The notes: generated from the sequence alone by a model not told the origin. A DNA stretch of 34,428 nt from an uncultured Oscillospiraceae bacterium (GCA_947626845.1 CANQTW010000026.1:1-34428); one strand, 5' to 3'. Counted from the first letter of the stretch, positions 9,323 through 19,571 are shown. Translations and numbers: made by a program.

Positions 9323-10336
9323 ATGGCGAATATCCGTGAAAAGCGCGAGGAGCTGGAAAGACTTCTGGTCTGCGACGCCGGCGTCAGGGCCGCGGACTCC
9401 TCCGGCAGGTTCCGTCCGGAGCCGGAGGACGGGGTACGCACCTGCTTCCAGCGGGATATCGACAGGATCACCCACTCCAAGGCGTTCCGCCGCTTAAAGC
9501 AGAAAACACAGGTCTTTCTGGAGCCGGAGGGCGACCACTACCGCACGCGCCTCACCCACACGCTGGAGGTCACCCGCATCGCCCGCACCATCGCCAGGGC
9601 GCTGTGCCTGAACGAGGACCTGACGGAGGCCATCGGCCTGGGCCACGATCTGGGGCACACGCCCTTCGGACACGCGGGGGAACGGGCCCTCAACGAGCTT
9701 TTGGCCGACGAGGGCGGCTTCCGCCATTATGAGCAGAGCCTGCGGGTGGTGGACATCATTGAAAAAGAGGGCCGGGGCCTCAACCTGACCAACGAGGTCC
9801 GCGAGGGCATCCTCCGCCACACCTGCGACCCCCTGAGCGCCACCCTGGAGGGGCAGACGGTGAGGCTGGCCGACAAGATCGCCTACATAAACCATGACGT
9901 GGACGACGCCATCCGCTCCGGCACCCTCAAGGGCGAGGAGATACCAGAGATCGTCCGAGATACCCTGGGCCACCGGTACAGCGCCCGGATAAACACCATC
10001 GTGGAGGACATCATAGCCCAGGGCACCGGTTCAGGCGCCGTGCGCATGAGCGGAGAGGTGGAACGGGCAGTGGACGTCTTTTCCGACTTCCTCTATGAGC
10101 GGGTCTATCACAATCCCGTCGTAAAAGGGGAGGAAAGAAAGGTCCAGGGCCTGCTTTCCGGAATTTTTGATTATTTCGCGGCAAATCCGGCAAAAATGTC
10201 GGCAGAATACCTGGCCATCGCCGAAAGAGACGGCGTCCGCCGCGCCGCCGCGGACTATGTGGCCGGCATGACCGACCCCTACGCCATCGAGATACACAAC
10301 AGTATCTTCGTGCCTATGGCCTGGACAGTGAAATAG
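9323..10336 (+). CDS. dgt: Deoxyguanosinetriphosphate triphosphohydrolase-like HD protein
   Basis: This family splits dNTPs into deoxynucleoside and triphosphate. In 337 residues the HD-domain metal ligands are in place: H79 in TRLTHTLEV, H108-D109 in GLGHDLGHTPFGH, and a late Asp in YINHDVDDA. The N-terminus has the family's RDIDRITHSKAFRRLKQKTQ segment. I start at the second ATG (9323), since AAAGGGGG ends 6 bases before it; it abuts the first ATG at 9317. It lies upstream of dnaG and rpoD, a common clostridial order. Substrate range cannot be told from sequence. Confidence 0.92.
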   Translation: MANIREKREELERLLVCDAGVRAADSSGRFRPEPEDGVRTCFQRDIDRITHSKAFRRLKQKTQVFLEPEGDHYRTRLTHTLEVTRIARTIARALCLNEDLTEAIGLGHDLGHTPFGHAGERALNELLADEGGFRHYEQSLRVVDIIEKEGRGLNLTNEVREGILRHTCDPLSATLEGQTVRLADKIAYINHDVDDAIRSGTLKGEEIPEIVRDTLGHRYSARINTIVEDIIAQGTGSGAVRMSGEVERAVDVFSDFLYERVYHNPVVKGEERKVQGLLSGIFDYFAANPAKMSAEYLAIAERDGVRRAAADYVAGMTDPYAIEIHNSIFVPMAWTVK

Positions 10337-10513
10337 AACGGCCTTGGCCCCCAAAAGGGGACACACTTCGCCGGTTTTCCTTGTGCGAGCTTATTATAAC
10401 GCATTAAAAAGCATTTGTCAAGTAGAAATTTAAATATTTTTAATTCGTTTTATGAATAAATAAAATATTGTGGGAAACACTTGGATCAAGAGGATCAAAA
10501 GGGGGGAAGGAAC

Positions 10514-12262
10514 GTGCCGCTGCCTGAAAGCTTTATTGAGGAGGTCATCGCCCGCAACGACATTGTGGATGTGGTCTCGGAATATGTTCATCTGACCCGG
10601 CGCAGCGGGTCCAACCAGTTTGGCCTCTGCCCCTTCCACTCGGAAAAGACGCCCTCCTTCTCCGTGGCGCCGGACAAGCAGATCTATCACTGCTTCGGCT
10701 GCGGCAAGGGCGGGAACGTCATCGGCTTCATCATGGAGATCGAGAACATGACCTTCCGGGACGCGGTGGAATATCTGGCCCGCAGGGCCCATATGGAGAT
10801 GCCGGAGGACGGCGAGGACCGCCAAGTGCGGGACCGCCGGGCCAGGATCTTCGAGCTGAACCGGCTGGCCGCCCGGTGGTTTTATGAGAATCTCTCCAAG
10901 CCGGAGGGGGCCGCGGCGGTGGAATATATCCGCAAGCGGGCCCTGTCCAAAAAGACAGTGACCAGCTTTGGCCTGGGGGCGGCGCCCGACGACTGGTACG
11001 CGCTGACCAATGAGATGCGCCGCCGGGGCTACTCCGACGGGGAGCTCATCGAGGCGGGCCTGGCCAAAAAGGGCCGGAACGGCGGGGCCTACGACGTGTT
11101 CCGCAACCGGCTGGTCTTCCCGGTGATCGACGTCCGCGGCAACGTGGTGGCCTTTTCGGGGCGCATCCTCAGCGATGACGGGGGGCCGAAATATCTGAAC
11201 ACTCCCGATACGCCCGTCTACGCCAAGAGCCGGAACCTTTTCGCGCTGAATCTGGCCAAGCGCTCCAAGCGGGATATGTTCATCCTGGCGGAGGGGAACG
11301 TGGACGTGGTGATGCTCCATCAGGCGGGCTTTGACTGCGCCGTGGCCTCCCTGGGGACGGCGCTGACGGCGGAGCAGGCGCGGCTCATGAAGAATTACAA
11401 GGAAAAGGTGGTCATCGCCTACGACTCCGACGGCGCCGGCCTGAAGGCGGCCCAGCGGGCCATCGGCATCCTGGAGCCGGCGGGCCTGCAGGTGCGCGTC
11501 CTGCGGATGGAGGGCGCCAAGGACCCGGACGAGTTCATCAAGGCCAGGGGGCCGGACGCTTTTCAGGTGCTCCTGGAGCAGAGCGCCAACCATGTGGAGT
11601 ACAGAATACTGGCGGCGAGGTCGAAATACGATATGGATACGGACGACGGGCGTCTGGGCTTCCTGCGGGAGGCGGTGGACATCCTGGCCGAAAATCCCAA
11701 CCGTGTGGAGCGGGAGCTGTACACCGCCCGTGTCGCCAATATGGTGGGCGTCTCTAAGGAGGCGGCCCGCCTGGAGGTGGAGAAGGCCGCCAAGCAGCGG
11801 GCCTTCTCGGAAAAGCGCCGGCGGGAGCGGCAGACGCTGCGGGTGGACGCCGGTATGCAGCCCAGGGACCGGAAGAGCCGGTATGAAAATCTCCCCTCCG
11901 CCAGGGCGGAGGAGGGGGTCATCCGGCTGCTGATGGCGGACCCGGAGCTGGCCCGGTACACCGGCGGGCTGACCAGCGCCGAGTTCACCGCGCCCTTCCT
12001 GGGCCGCCTCTACGATAAGATCCTGAAAAAGGCCGAAAACCACGAGAGCGTCAGCCCCGCGGTGATCGCCGCCGGCCTGGAGCCGGGCGAGGCGGCGCAG
12101 TTCACGGAGCTGCTGCGGGAGCCGGAGGAGCTTTCCACCGCCCGCGAGGCCCTTGCCAACTACATAGACAAAATCAGAGAGAGCGGACTCTACAGCAAGA
12201 CCAACAGGGATGTGGGCGCCCTCTATGAGATGAGAAAAAAGAAAATGGGTAATGGAGGATAA
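10514..12262 (+). CDS. dnaG: DNA primase
   Basis: DnaG makes RNA primers for replication. The 582 residues contain the N-terminal zinc domain (C39, H42, C60, C63: [12 protein letters not shown]...[10 protein letters not shown]). The RNA polymerase core follows ([20 protein letters not shown]), and the TOPRIM acidic motifs are EGNVD and YDSDGAG followed by KDPDEF. A C-terminal helicase-binding region closes the protein. The start is GTG at 10514, preceded by AAGGGGGGAAGG; a TTG at 10481 would add 11 residues without a good site. It is followed 4 bases later by rpoD. A weak promoter candidate is TTGTCA at 10415 with TTTAAT at 10439. Confidence 0.97.
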   Translation: MPLPESFIEEVIARNDIVDVVSEYVHLTRRSGSNQFGLCPFHSEKTPSFSVAPDKQIYHCFGCGKGGNVIGFIMEIENMTFRDAVEYLARRAHMEMPEDGEDRQVRDRRARIFELNRLAARWFYENLSKPEGAAAVEYIRKRALSKKTVTSFGLGAAPDDWYALTNEMRRRGYSDGELIEAGLAKKGRNGGAYDVFRNRLVFPVIDVRGNVVAFSGRILSDDGGPKYLNTPDTPVYAKSRNLFALNLAKRSKRDMFILAEGNVDVVMLHQAGFDCAVASLGTALTAEQARLMKNYKEKVVIAYDSDGAGLKAAQRAIGILEPAGLQVRVLRMEGAKDPDEFIKARGPDAFQVLLEQSANHVEYRILAARSKYDMDTDDGRLGFLREAVDILAENPNRVERELYTARVANMVGVSKEAARLEVEKAAKQRAFSEKRRRERQTLRVDAGMQPRDRKSRYENLPSARAEEGVIRLLMADPELARYTGGLTSAEFTAPFLGRLYDKILKKAENHESVSPAVIAAGLEPGEAAQFTELLREPEELSTAREALANYIDKIRESGLYSKTNRDVGALYEMRKKKMGNGG

Positions 12263-12266
12263 AGAA

Positions 12267-13433
<1,167 letters not shown>

Positions 13434-13452
13434 TAAAAAACGAATGACGCCG

Positions 13453-13479
13453 CCCCGGAGGGAATATACTCCTCCGGGG
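13453..13479 (+). terminator. Hairpin between rpoD and ylmC
   Basis: CCCCGGAGG and CCTCCGGGG pair over 9 bases with a 9-base loop, followed by TGATTTT. The right arm ends only 7 bases before the ylmC ATG and includes the GGGGTGA that would be its ribosome binding site. The hairpin may therefore both end rpoD transcripts and hide the ylmC start. Confidence 0.65.
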
Positions 13480-13486
13480 TGATTTT

Positions 13487-13837
13487 ATGGATTGCAGGAT
13501 CGGCGACCTCCGCTACAAGGAGGTCATCAACGTGAACACCGGCTTGCGGCTGGGCTATGTGTCTGACGGTGTTTTTGACATAAAAACCGGGCGGATGCGG
13601 GCCCTGGTGGTGCCGGGCGGGTACAGGGTGATGGGCCTTTTTGGCAGGAGCGACGACTACGTCATCCCCTGGGAGGCCATACGGCGCATCGGGGACGACA
13701 TCATCCTGGTGGAGGACAGCCGCCTGGAGACCAGGGAGCGCAAGCGGAAGAAGTGGCCGGAGACAGCCGCCCCCTGCCCGGAGCGGCGGGAGAAGGAGCC
13801 GCCGCGCCATGAGGGCGAGAAGAATACATATTCCTGA
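13487..13837 (+). CDS. YlmC/YmxH family PRC-barrel protein
   Basis: The product has 116 residues. The first 80 are a single PRC-barrel domain ([20 protein letters not shown]; then [33 protein letters not shown]). This is the YlmC/YmxH family, found in spore-forming Firmicutes and often annotated as a sporulation protein; its function is not known. The C-terminal 35 residues are a charged extension (KRKKWPE...[10 protein letters not shown]) beyond the usual length of about 80. Its ribosome binding site GGGGTGA lies in the arm of the hairpin before it. Confidence 0.88.
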   Translation: MDCRIGDLRYKEVINVNTGLRLGYVSDGVFDIKTGRMRALVVPGGYRVMGLFGRSDDYVIPWEAIRRIGDDIILVEDSRLETRERKRKKWPETAAPCPERREKEPPRHEGEKNTYS

Positions 13838-13940
13838 AAGAGCGGGGCGCTGGCAGACGCGCAAACGGGCCGGAAGGACGCCGACGTCTCTTAAAGCGCC
13901 CGGAGGGGAGTAATATTTTGAAAAAAGAGCAAAATAAGGG

Positions 13941-13969
13941 TTGCAATTTGAAATCCGCTCTGATATAAT
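13941..13969 (+). promoter_or_regulatory. Sigma-A promoter of rpsB-tsf
   Basis: TTGCAA (13941-13946), 17-base spacer, TATAAT (13964-13969). It leaves a leader of about 115 bases before rpsB. Confidence 0.85.
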
Positions 13970-13975
13970 ATCTAA

Positions 13976-14075
13976 GCCCTGAGAAGGGATTACGCACACG
14001 CGGGGATGCCGGGTCATGTGCCCAAGGGTTGGCACGGCAGTGGAGCCGCGTGGAGGGTAAAAACTAAATTTTAAA
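13976..14075 (+). ncRNA. Structured leader RNA upstream of rpsB (putative)
   Basis: Between promoter and ribosome binding site the transcript can form a closing stem CACGCGG/CCGCGTG (13997-14003 with 14046-14052). Inside it are TGCC/GGCA (14007-14010 with 14031-14034) and a GGGTCA..TGCCC hairpin (14011-14023). A leader of this kind before rpsB suggests feedback control by S2. The structure is seen by eye and the regulation is inferred; I cannot assign it to a named RNA family. Confidence 0.55.
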
Positions 14076-14090
14076 AAGGAGAACACAAAC

Positions 14091-14849
14091 ATGGCAGTCG
14101 TATCAATGAAGCAGCTGCTGGAGGCCGGCGTACATTTCGGCCACCAGACCCGCAGGTGGAACCCCAAGATGGCGCCCTACATCTACATGGAGCGCAACGG
14201 CATCTACATCATCGACCTTTCCAAGACCGTGAAGAAGCTGGAGGAGGCCTACAACTTCGTCCGTGAGCTTTCCGAGAACGGCGGCACCCTTCTGTTCGTG
14301 GGCACCAAGAAGCAGGCCCAGGACGCCATGAAGGAGGAGGCCGAGCGCGTGGGCATGTACTATGTCAACGCCAGGTGGCTGGGCGGTATGCTCACCAACT
14401 TCAAGACCATGCGCACCCGCGTGGACAGGCTGGCGCAGCTCAAGCGTATGCAGGAGGACGGCACCTTTGACATGCTCCCCAAGAAGGAAGTCATGAAGCA
14501 CCTGGGCGAGATGGCCAAGCTTGAGAAATATCTTGGCGGCGTCAAGGAGATGAACAAGCTCCCCTCCGCCCTCTTCATTGTCGATCCCCGCAAGGAGCGC
14601 AACGCCATCGCCGAGGCCCGCAGGCTGGGCATCCCCATCGTCGCCATCGTGGACACCAACTGCGACCCCGATGAGGTCGATTATGTGATCCCCGGCAACG
14701 ATGACGCCATCCGCGCCATCCGTCTGATCGCCTCCACCATGGCCAACGCCATCCAGGAGGGCCGTCAGGGCGAGGACGCCGCCGAGGCAAAAACCGAGAC
14801 CGAGGCCGAGGCCGTGACCGAGGACGCCCAGGCCCCCACCGAAGAGTAA
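14091..14849 (+). CDS. rpsB: 30S ribosomal protein S2
   Basis: S2 binds the back of the 30S subunit and is needed for S1 or mRNA recruitment. The 252 residues show the family start [20 protein letters not shown], then the coiled-coil helices, [15 protein letters not shown], and [17 protein letters not shown] followed by [11 protein letters not shown] and [13 protein letters not shown]. The C-terminal 25 residues are an acidic, Ala/Glu/Thr-rich tail. The ATG is preceded by AAAAAGGAGAA. It is followed by tsf after 18 bases, the standard pairing. Confidence 0.98.
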   Translation: MAVVSMKQLLEAGVHFGHQTRRWNPKMAPYIYMERNGIYIIDLSKTVKKLEEAYNFVRELSENGGTLLFVGTKKQAQDAMKEEAERVGMYYVNARWLGGMLTNFKTMRTRVDRLAQLKRMQEDGTFDMLPKKEVMKHLGEMAKLEKYLGGVKEMNKLPSALFIVDPRKERNAIAEARRLGIPIVAIVDTNCDPDEVDYVIPGNDDAIRAIRLIASTMANAIQEGRQGEDAAEAKTETEAEAVTEDAQAPTEE

Positions 14850-14867
14850 GACAGGAGGACAAAGGAT

Positions 14868-15782
14868 ATGGCTATTACCGCCGCAGATGTAAAGAATCTT
14901 CGTGAGATGACCGGCGTTGGCATGATGGACTGCAAGAAGGCCCTGGCCGCCACCGATGGAGATATTGACAAGGCCGTTGAATGGCTGCGCGAGAAGGGCC
15001 TTGCCGCCGCCCAGAAGAAGGCCGGACGCATCGCCGCCGAGGGCGTGGCGTACGCCGCCGTCATTGACGGCGTGGGCGTGTGCGTTGAGGTCAACGCCGA
15101 GTCCGACTTCGTGGCCAAGAACGACGTGTTCGTGGACTACGTCCATCAGGTGGCCGCCGTTGTCGCCAAGGACGCCCCCGCGGACCTTGACGCCCTGATG
15201 GCCTGCAAATATCCCGGCTCCGAGCTCTCCGTCAAGGAGGCCCAGAATGAGAAGGTCCTGGTGATCGGCGAGAACATCAACGTCCGCCGCTTCGCCCGCT
15301 TCGACACCGGCGTTTCCGTCGCCTATGTCCACATGGGCGGCAAGATCGGCGTCATCGTCAACCTGGACACCGACCTGCCCGCTGAGAAGGTGGAGGCCGT
15401 GGGCAAGGACGCCGCCATGCAGATCGCGGCCCTGAATCCCCGCTTCTGGGACAAGTCCCAGGTCACCCAGGACGTGCTGGACGAGGAGAAGAAGATCATG
15501 ATGGCCCAGATGGCCAACGATCCCTCCATGGCCAGCAAGCCCGAACAGGTCCGTGAGAAGATCGTCATGGGCAAGCTCAACAAGTTCTACGCCGAGAACT
15601 GCCTCTTGCAGCAGGAGTTCGTCAAGGACAATTCCGTCACCGTGGAGAAGTATATCGCCAACACCGCCAAGGCCCTGGGCGGCAGCATCAAGTTTTCCGG
15701 CGCCGTCCGCTTCGAGAAGGGCGAGGGCATCGAGAAGCGTCAGGATGACCTGGCCGCCGAGGTCGCGAAGCTGGTAAAATAA
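14868..15782 (+). CDS. tsf: Elongation factor Ts
   Basis: EF-Ts recycles EF-Tu by exchanging GDP for GTP. In 304 residues the UBA-like N-terminal domain holds VKNLREMTGVGMMDCKKAL, and AEGVAYAAVIDGVGV begins the core. The essential EF-Tu contact follows: EVNAESDFVAKNDVF. The dimerisation or coiled-coil region and EQVREKIVMGKLNKFYAENC close the protein. The ATG at 14868 follows ACAGGAGGAC. It is co-transcribed with rpsB and ends at two tandem terminators. Confidence 0.98.
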   Translation: MAITAADVKNLREMTGVGMMDCKKALAATDGDIDKAVEWLREKGLAAAQKKAGRIAAEGVAYAAVIDGVGVCVEVNAESDFVAKNDVFVDYVHQVAAVVAKDAPADLDALMACKYPGSELSVKEAQNEKVLVIGENINVRRFARFDTGVSVAYVHMGGKIGVIVNLDTDLPAEKVEAVGKDAAMQIAALNPRFWDKSQVTQDVLDEEKKIMMAQMANDPSMASKPEQVREKIVMGKLNKFYAENCLLQQEFVKDNSVTVEKYIANTAKALGGSIKFSGAVRFEKGEGIEKRQDDLAAEVAKLVK

Positions 15783-15799
15783 ACTGAACCGATCCCCCC

Positions 15800-15831
15800 A
15801 TCCCCGGAGAGTATTCTCTGGGGATTTTTTT
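15800..15831 (+). terminator. Intrinsic terminator 1 of rpsB-tsf
   Basis: ATCCCCGGAGA pairs with TCTCTGGGGAT (one G-U pair), followed by TTTTTTT. It starts 17 bases after the tsf stop. Confidence 0.9.
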
Positions 15832-15840
15832 GTAAACAGC

Positions 15841-15867
15841 GCCCGCGTTGAGCGGGCTTTGTTTTTT
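15841..15867 (+). terminator. Intrinsic terminator 2 of rpsB-tsf
   Basis: GCCCGC pairs with GCGGGC around a 5-base loop, followed by TTTGTTTTTT. It is a back-up terminator 10 bases after the first. Confidence 0.75.
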
Positions 15868-15895
15868 AATTTTACAGACGTGCCGCATTTTGTAC

Positions 15896-15923
15896 TCGAC
15901 AAGCCGGAAGAAAATGCTATAAT
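15896..15923 (+). promoter_or_regulatory. Promoter of the DegV gene
   Basis: TCGACA (15896-15901), 16-base spacer, TATAAT (15918-15923), 44 bases before the ATG at 15968. Confidence 0.65.
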
Positions 15924-15967
15924 AGATACCGAGATGACCCATCACTTCCTGAAAAGAGGTAAACGCG

Positions 15968-16840
15968 ATGAAAGACTACATTCTTCTGACCGACTCCTCC
16001 TGCGACCTGCCCCCGGCCATCGCGGAGGAGCTGGATATACAGGTGCTTCCCCTGAAGGTGAACCTGGACGGCAGGGAGTTCCGCAACTATCTGGACGAGC
16101 GGGAGATCCCGTCGGGCGAATTTTACGCGGCCCTGCGCGCCGGCGGCAGCGCCTCCACCAGCGCCGTGAATCCCAGCGAGTTTGTGGAGCTGATGACGCC
16201 TTTCCTGGAGCGGGGCCTGGATATCCTCTACGTGGGCTTCGCCACGGCCCTGTCCAGCACCTGCCAGAACGGCGCTATCGCCGCCGAGGAGCTGCAGGAG
16301 AAATATCCGGAGCGTAAAATTTACGTCGTTGACTCCAAATGCGCCTCCATGGGCCAGGGACTTCTGGTGTATCTGACGGCGCTGAAACGGCGCGAGGGCA
16401 TGGAGATCGACGCCGCCCGCGATTTTGCCGCCGCCACCGCCCCCCGCGTGGTACACTGGTTCACCGTGGACGATCTCTACTTCTTGAAACGCGGAGGCCG
16501 CGTCAACGCCGCCACCGCCGTGGTGGGGACGCTGCTGAACATCAAGCCCGTCCTCCATGTGGACGACGGGGGATATCTTATCAATATGGCCAAGGCCAAG
16601 GGCAGAAAGGCCTCCATCAAGGCCCTTTACGATAAGTGCGCCCAGACCGGCGACGATATCGCCCATCAGCACGTCTTTATCAGCCACGGCGACTGCCTGG
16701 AGGACGCCCAATACCTGGCCGCCATGGTTCGGGACAACCTGCACCCCCTGGACATCACCATCAGCCCCGTGGGCCCCGTCATCGGCGCCCACTCCGGCCC
16801 CGGCACCCTGGCCCTCTTCTTCCTGGGCGACGTGAGATAA
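15968..16840 (+). CDS. DegV family fatty acid-binding protein (FakB-like)
   Basis: DegV/FakB proteins hold one fatty acid and present it to FakA. The 290 residues match the family throughout: N-terminal ILLTDSSCDLPP, STSAVNPSEF, FATALSSTCQNG, the VVDSKCASMGQGLLV segment, and the loop FLKRGGRVN. The C-terminus is GPVIGAHSGPGTLALFFLG. The ATG has AAAGAGGT upstream, with a promoter at 15896-15923. It stands alone between terminators. With fakA at 1189-2880 in the same window, a FakA-FakB pairing is a reasonable inference; the preferred fatty acid cannot be predicted. Confidence 0.92.
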   Translation: MKDYILLTDSSCDLPPAIAEELDIQVLPLKVNLDGREFRNYLDEREIPSGEFYAALRAGGSASTSAVNPSEFVELMTPFLERGLDILYVGFATALSSTCQNGAIAAEELQEKYPERKIYVVDSKCASMGQGLLVYLTALKRREGMEIDAARDFAAATAPRVVHWFTVDDLYFLKRGGRVNAATAVVGTLLNIKPVLHVDDGGYLINMAKAKGRKASIKALYDKCAQTGDDIAHQHVFISHGDCLEDAQYLAAMVRDNLHPLDITISPVGPVIGAHSGPGTLALFFLGDVR

Positions 16841-16856
16841 ATCCGGCGCGAGCCAG

Positions 16857-16950
16857 AACGCCCTCCCTTTTTGATATGCTCCCCCTATAGTAGACAGTGA
16901 AAAGGCTGTCAAGATAGGGGGAGCATATCATTTTCGGGGAGGGCGTTTTT
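16857..16950 (+). terminator. Terminator-like hairpin after degV
   Basis: AACGCCCTCCC (16857-16867) pairs with GGGAGGGCGTT (16937-16947), followed by TTT. The loop is interrupted by a second long palindrome (16872-16930) flanked on both sides by TTTT. Confidence 0.7.
16872..16930. mobile_element. 59-base palindromic element, MITE-like
   Basis: TGATATGCTCCCCCTAT (16872-16888) and its exact reverse complement (16914-16930) bound a 25-base centre. The centre itself has GACAG/CTGTC. Flanking TTTT on both sides (16868-16871, 16931-16934) looks like a target duplication. The ends resemble terminal inverted repeats of an insertion sequence with the interior lost; this naming is inference. Confidence 0.5.
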
Positions 16951-17092
16951 ATGTCCGCCACGCCGCACGGCATGACAGGGCCGCTGATGGCGGCCATATC
17001 CTGTTTTGTGAGTTGGCGGCGTTTTGTGGCAGAATCCTTTTCGGAACATAGAATGGTACGACAAGACTATGTCGGAAAGGAACATACATTTA

Positions 17093-17323
17093 ATGGACAC
17101 ATCGCTTTTCCTCCTGCCGGAGGGGGAGACGGGGGTGGTGGAGGAGATTTTTCTTCCCTGGGAGACGCGGCGCAGGCTTCTTGATCTGGGGCTGACGCCG
17201 GGGGCCAGGGTCGCGTGCCTCTTCTCCGCGCCATCGGGGGACCCCAGGGCCTATATGGTGCGGGGCTCGGTGATCGCGCTCCGGCGCGAGGACGCCGACC
17301 GCGTGGCCCTCTGCCGGGGATAG
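17093..17323 (+). CDS. feoA: Ferrous iron transport protein A
   Basis: FeoA is a small SH3-like cytoplasmic partner of the FeoB iron transporter. The 76-residue protein shows the family pattern: GETGVVEEIFLPWETRRRLL, DLGLTPGARVACLF, and an ending VRGSVIALRREDADRV. I chose the ATG at 17093 because GGAAAGGA is nearby (about 11 bases) and the length then fits the family; an upstream ATG at 17069 is possible. It lies 9 bases before feoB. No Fur box was identified with confidence. Confidence 0.88.
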   Translation: MDTSLFLLPEGETGVVEEIFLPWETRRRLLDLGLTPGARVACLFSAPSGDPRAYMVRGSVIALRREDADRVALCRG

Positions 17324-17332
17324 GAGGGGAAA

Positions 17333-19444
17333 ATGGGACTTACCTTGCGATCCGTGGGCAAAAACGCCGCGGACACGAATCACATAGAGGCCGGGGCTTT
17401 CCGCACGGCGGCGCTGGCCGGAAACCCCAATGTGGGCAAAAGCACCGTCTTCAACGGCCTTACCGGCCTTCACCAGCACACCGGAAACTGGTCGGGCAAA
17501 ACCGTCCTCACCGCCGCCGGAAGCTTCCGGCTGGACGGGCGCACCTATGCCCTGGTGGACATACCGGGCACCTACTCCCTACGGGCCGGTTCAGCCGAGG
17601 AGGAGGCCGCCCGAAACTATATCGCCTTTGGAGGCGCCGATCTCATTGTGGTGGTCTGCGACGCCGGGGCGCTGGAGAGGAATCTCAACCTGGCCCTGCA
17701 GATTTTGGAGGTGACGCCCAACGTCATCCTGGCGGTGAATCTGATGGACGAGGCGAAAAAACGGGGCATCGCCGTGGACACGGGCCGCCTCTCCGCCCTT
17801 CTTGGCGTGCCGGTGATCCCCATGGCGGCGCGCCGGAAAAAGGGCCTTGAGGAGCTGAAAAGGGCCATAGCGGAGTATACCCCGCCGGCCTACGCCTACA
17901 CGGCGCGGTATGAGGAGTGCGTCGAGGACGCCGTGAATCTGCTGGAAATGCCTCTGGAGAACCTGCTGGACGGGCGGCTCAACGCCCGCTTCGCCGCCCT
18001 GCGGCTTTTAGAGGGGGATCGGGGGATGACGGCGCGGATGGACGAATACCTGGGCTTCCCCCTGGCCGGTCACCCCGCCGTCGCGCCGGCTTTGGAGCAG
18101 GCCAGGGAAAGGCTGCGCCGGGCCGGAATCCGCTCCGGCGCGGTGGGAGACGCGCTCATCGCCGGAATCTACAAAAGCGCCGGGGAGATATGCCGCCAGT
18201 GCGTCAGCGGCCCCGCCGGATACGGGGAGCGGCAGCTGAAGATAGACCGGCTCCTGACCCGCCGGCTTACGGGAATCCCCGTGATGCTGGCCCTGCTGGC
18301 CCTTATCTTCTTCATCACCATCAAGGGGGCCAACGGGCCGTCCGACCTGCTTTACGCCCTCTTTGAGCGGGCGGGGCGCGCTATGGAGCGGGGGCTTGCC
18401 GCCCTGGGCGCGCCGGAAAAGCTCACGGAGGCGCTGATCTTCGGCGTCTGGCGGGTGCTGGGGTATGTGGTCAGTGTGATGCTGCCGCCTATGGCCATCT
18501 TCTTCCCTCTGTTTACCCTGCTGGAGGACCTGGGCTACCTGCCGCGGGTGGCCTTTGATCTGGATGCCGGTTTCCGCAAAGCCGGCGCCTGCGGAAAGCA
18601 GTGCCTGACCATGGCCATGGGCTTCGGCTGTAACGCCGCCGGGGTGGTGGGGTGCCGAATCATCGACTCGGAGCGGGAGCGGCTCATCGCCACGGTCACC
18701 AACGCCCTGGTGCCCTGCAACGGGCGCTTCCCCATCCTTATCGCGCTGATCTCCATGTTCCTCATAAGCTCCGGCGGCACGGGCGCGTCGGTGCTGGCCG
18801 CCCTGGCTCTCACCGGCTTTATCGTGGCGGGCGTCATCGCCACGCTTCTGGCGTCCCGCCTTTTGAGTCGCACGGTGCTGAAGGGCCGCCCCTCCTCGCC
18901 CACCCTGGAGCTGCCACCCTTTCGGATACCCAAGGTGGGGGAGGTCGTCGTCCGGTCCCTCTTTGACCGCACGCTGTTCGTCCTGGGCCGGGCCGCCGCC
19001 GTGGCCGCCCCGGCGGGGCTGCTCATCTGGCTGGCCGCCAACCTGCGGGTGGGGGAATCCACCGTTCTGGGGATTGTCACCGGAGCGCTGGACCCGTTGG
19101 GAAGATTTCTGGGGATGGACGGGGTGATCCTCACCGCCTTCCTGCTGGGCCTGCCGGCCAATGAGACGGTAGTACCCATCATGATCATGGCCTATGCCGC
19201 CTCCGGCACCTTCCAGGGATATGAGGACCTGGACGCCCTGCGCGGCCTCCTGCTGGACAACGGCTGGACCACCGTGACCGCCGTGTGTACGGCCCTGTTT
19301 ACCGTCCTCCACTGGCCCTGCACCACCACGCTCCTGACCGTCAAAAAAGAGACGGGGAGCGTCAAATGGACGGTCCTGGCCGCCCTCCTGCCCACGGCCA
19401 TGGGCGTGGCCGTCTGCGCGCTCATCGCCCATGTTTTTGGGTGA
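17333..19444 (+). CDS. feoB: Ferrous iron transporter FeoB
   Basis: FeoB moves Fe2+ across the inner membrane. Of 703 residues, the first 190 or so form the G domain: GNPNVGKST (P-loop), DIPGTYSL (G3), NLMDEAKKRGI (G4). A helical guanine-dissociation-like spacer comes next, then the membrane part with two Gate repeats (FPLFTLLEDLGYLPRVAF, CNAAGVVGCRIIDSERERL, PANETVVPIMIM). About 8-10 helices are visible. The ATG has TAGGAGGGGAA upstream. No feoC follows, which is common in Firmicutes. It is co-transcribed with feoA and terminated at 19447-19476. Confidence 0.96.
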   Translation: MGLTLRSVGKNAADTNHIEAGAFRTAALAGNPNVGKSTVFNGLTGLHQHTGNWSGKTVLTAAGSFRLDGRTYALVDIPGTYSLRAGSAEEEAARNYIAFGGADLIVVVCDAGALERNLNLALQILEVTPNVILAVNLMDEAKKRGIAVDTGRLSALLGVPVIPMAARRKKGLEELKRAIAEYTPPAYAYTARYEECVEDAVNLLEMPLENLLDGRLNARFAALRLLEGDRGMTARMDEYLGFPLAGHPAVAPALEQARERLRRAGIRSGAVGDALIAGIYKSAGEICRQCVSGPAGYGERQLKIDRLLTRRLTGIPVMLALLALIFFITIKGANGPSDLLYALFERAGRAMERGLAALGAPEKLTEALIFGVWRVLGYVVSVMLPPMAIFFPLFTLLEDLGYLPRVAFDLDAGFRKAGACGKQCLTMAMGFGCNAAGVVGCRIIDSERERLIATVTNALVPCNGRFPILIALISMFLISSGGTGASVLAALALTGFIVAGVIATLLASRLLSRTVLKGRPSSPTLELPPFRIPKVGEVVVRSLFDRTLFVLGRAAAVAAPAGLLIWLAANLRVGESTVLGIVTGALDPLGRFLGMDGVILTAFLLGLPANETVVPIMIMAYAASGTFQGYEDLDALRGLLLDNGWTTVTAVCTALFTVLHWPCTTTLLTVKKETGSVKWTVLAALLPTAMGVAVCALIAHVFG

Positions 19445-19446
19445 AA

Positions 19447-19476
19447 TCCCTGACGCCGTAAGGGAAACACTTTTTT
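19447..19476 (+). terminator. Probable terminator of feoAB
   Basis: TCCCT (19447-19451) pairs with AGGGA (19461-19465), with an inner AC/GT pair. TTTTTT follows six bases later. The stem is short, so confidence is moderate. Confidence 0.55.
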
Positions 19477-19571
19477 GAAAAAAAGGAATAATGGTGACCT
19501 TCACCAATCCTCACGGGTTCTCCACCTTCGCGCTTTACGGCGGCTCCGCGCCTGGTAACCTGGCAGCAAGC

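Noticed and set aside
14103-15902. 599-codon minus-strand frame opposite rpsB and tsf
   Set aside because: It spans two real genes and their terminators and has low-complexity translation.
16909-17100. 63-codon minus-strand frame (ends HKNALPENDMLPLS)
   Set aside because: It looks like a commonly mis-called frame in repeat DNA, has no start signal and overlaps the palindrome.
16951-17184. Small frame with a GGGGAGGG site just after the palindrome
   Set aside because: It overlaps feoA in another frame and the last third is poly-Gly, so it is probably not a gene, although the site is well placed. A leader peptide cannot be excluded.
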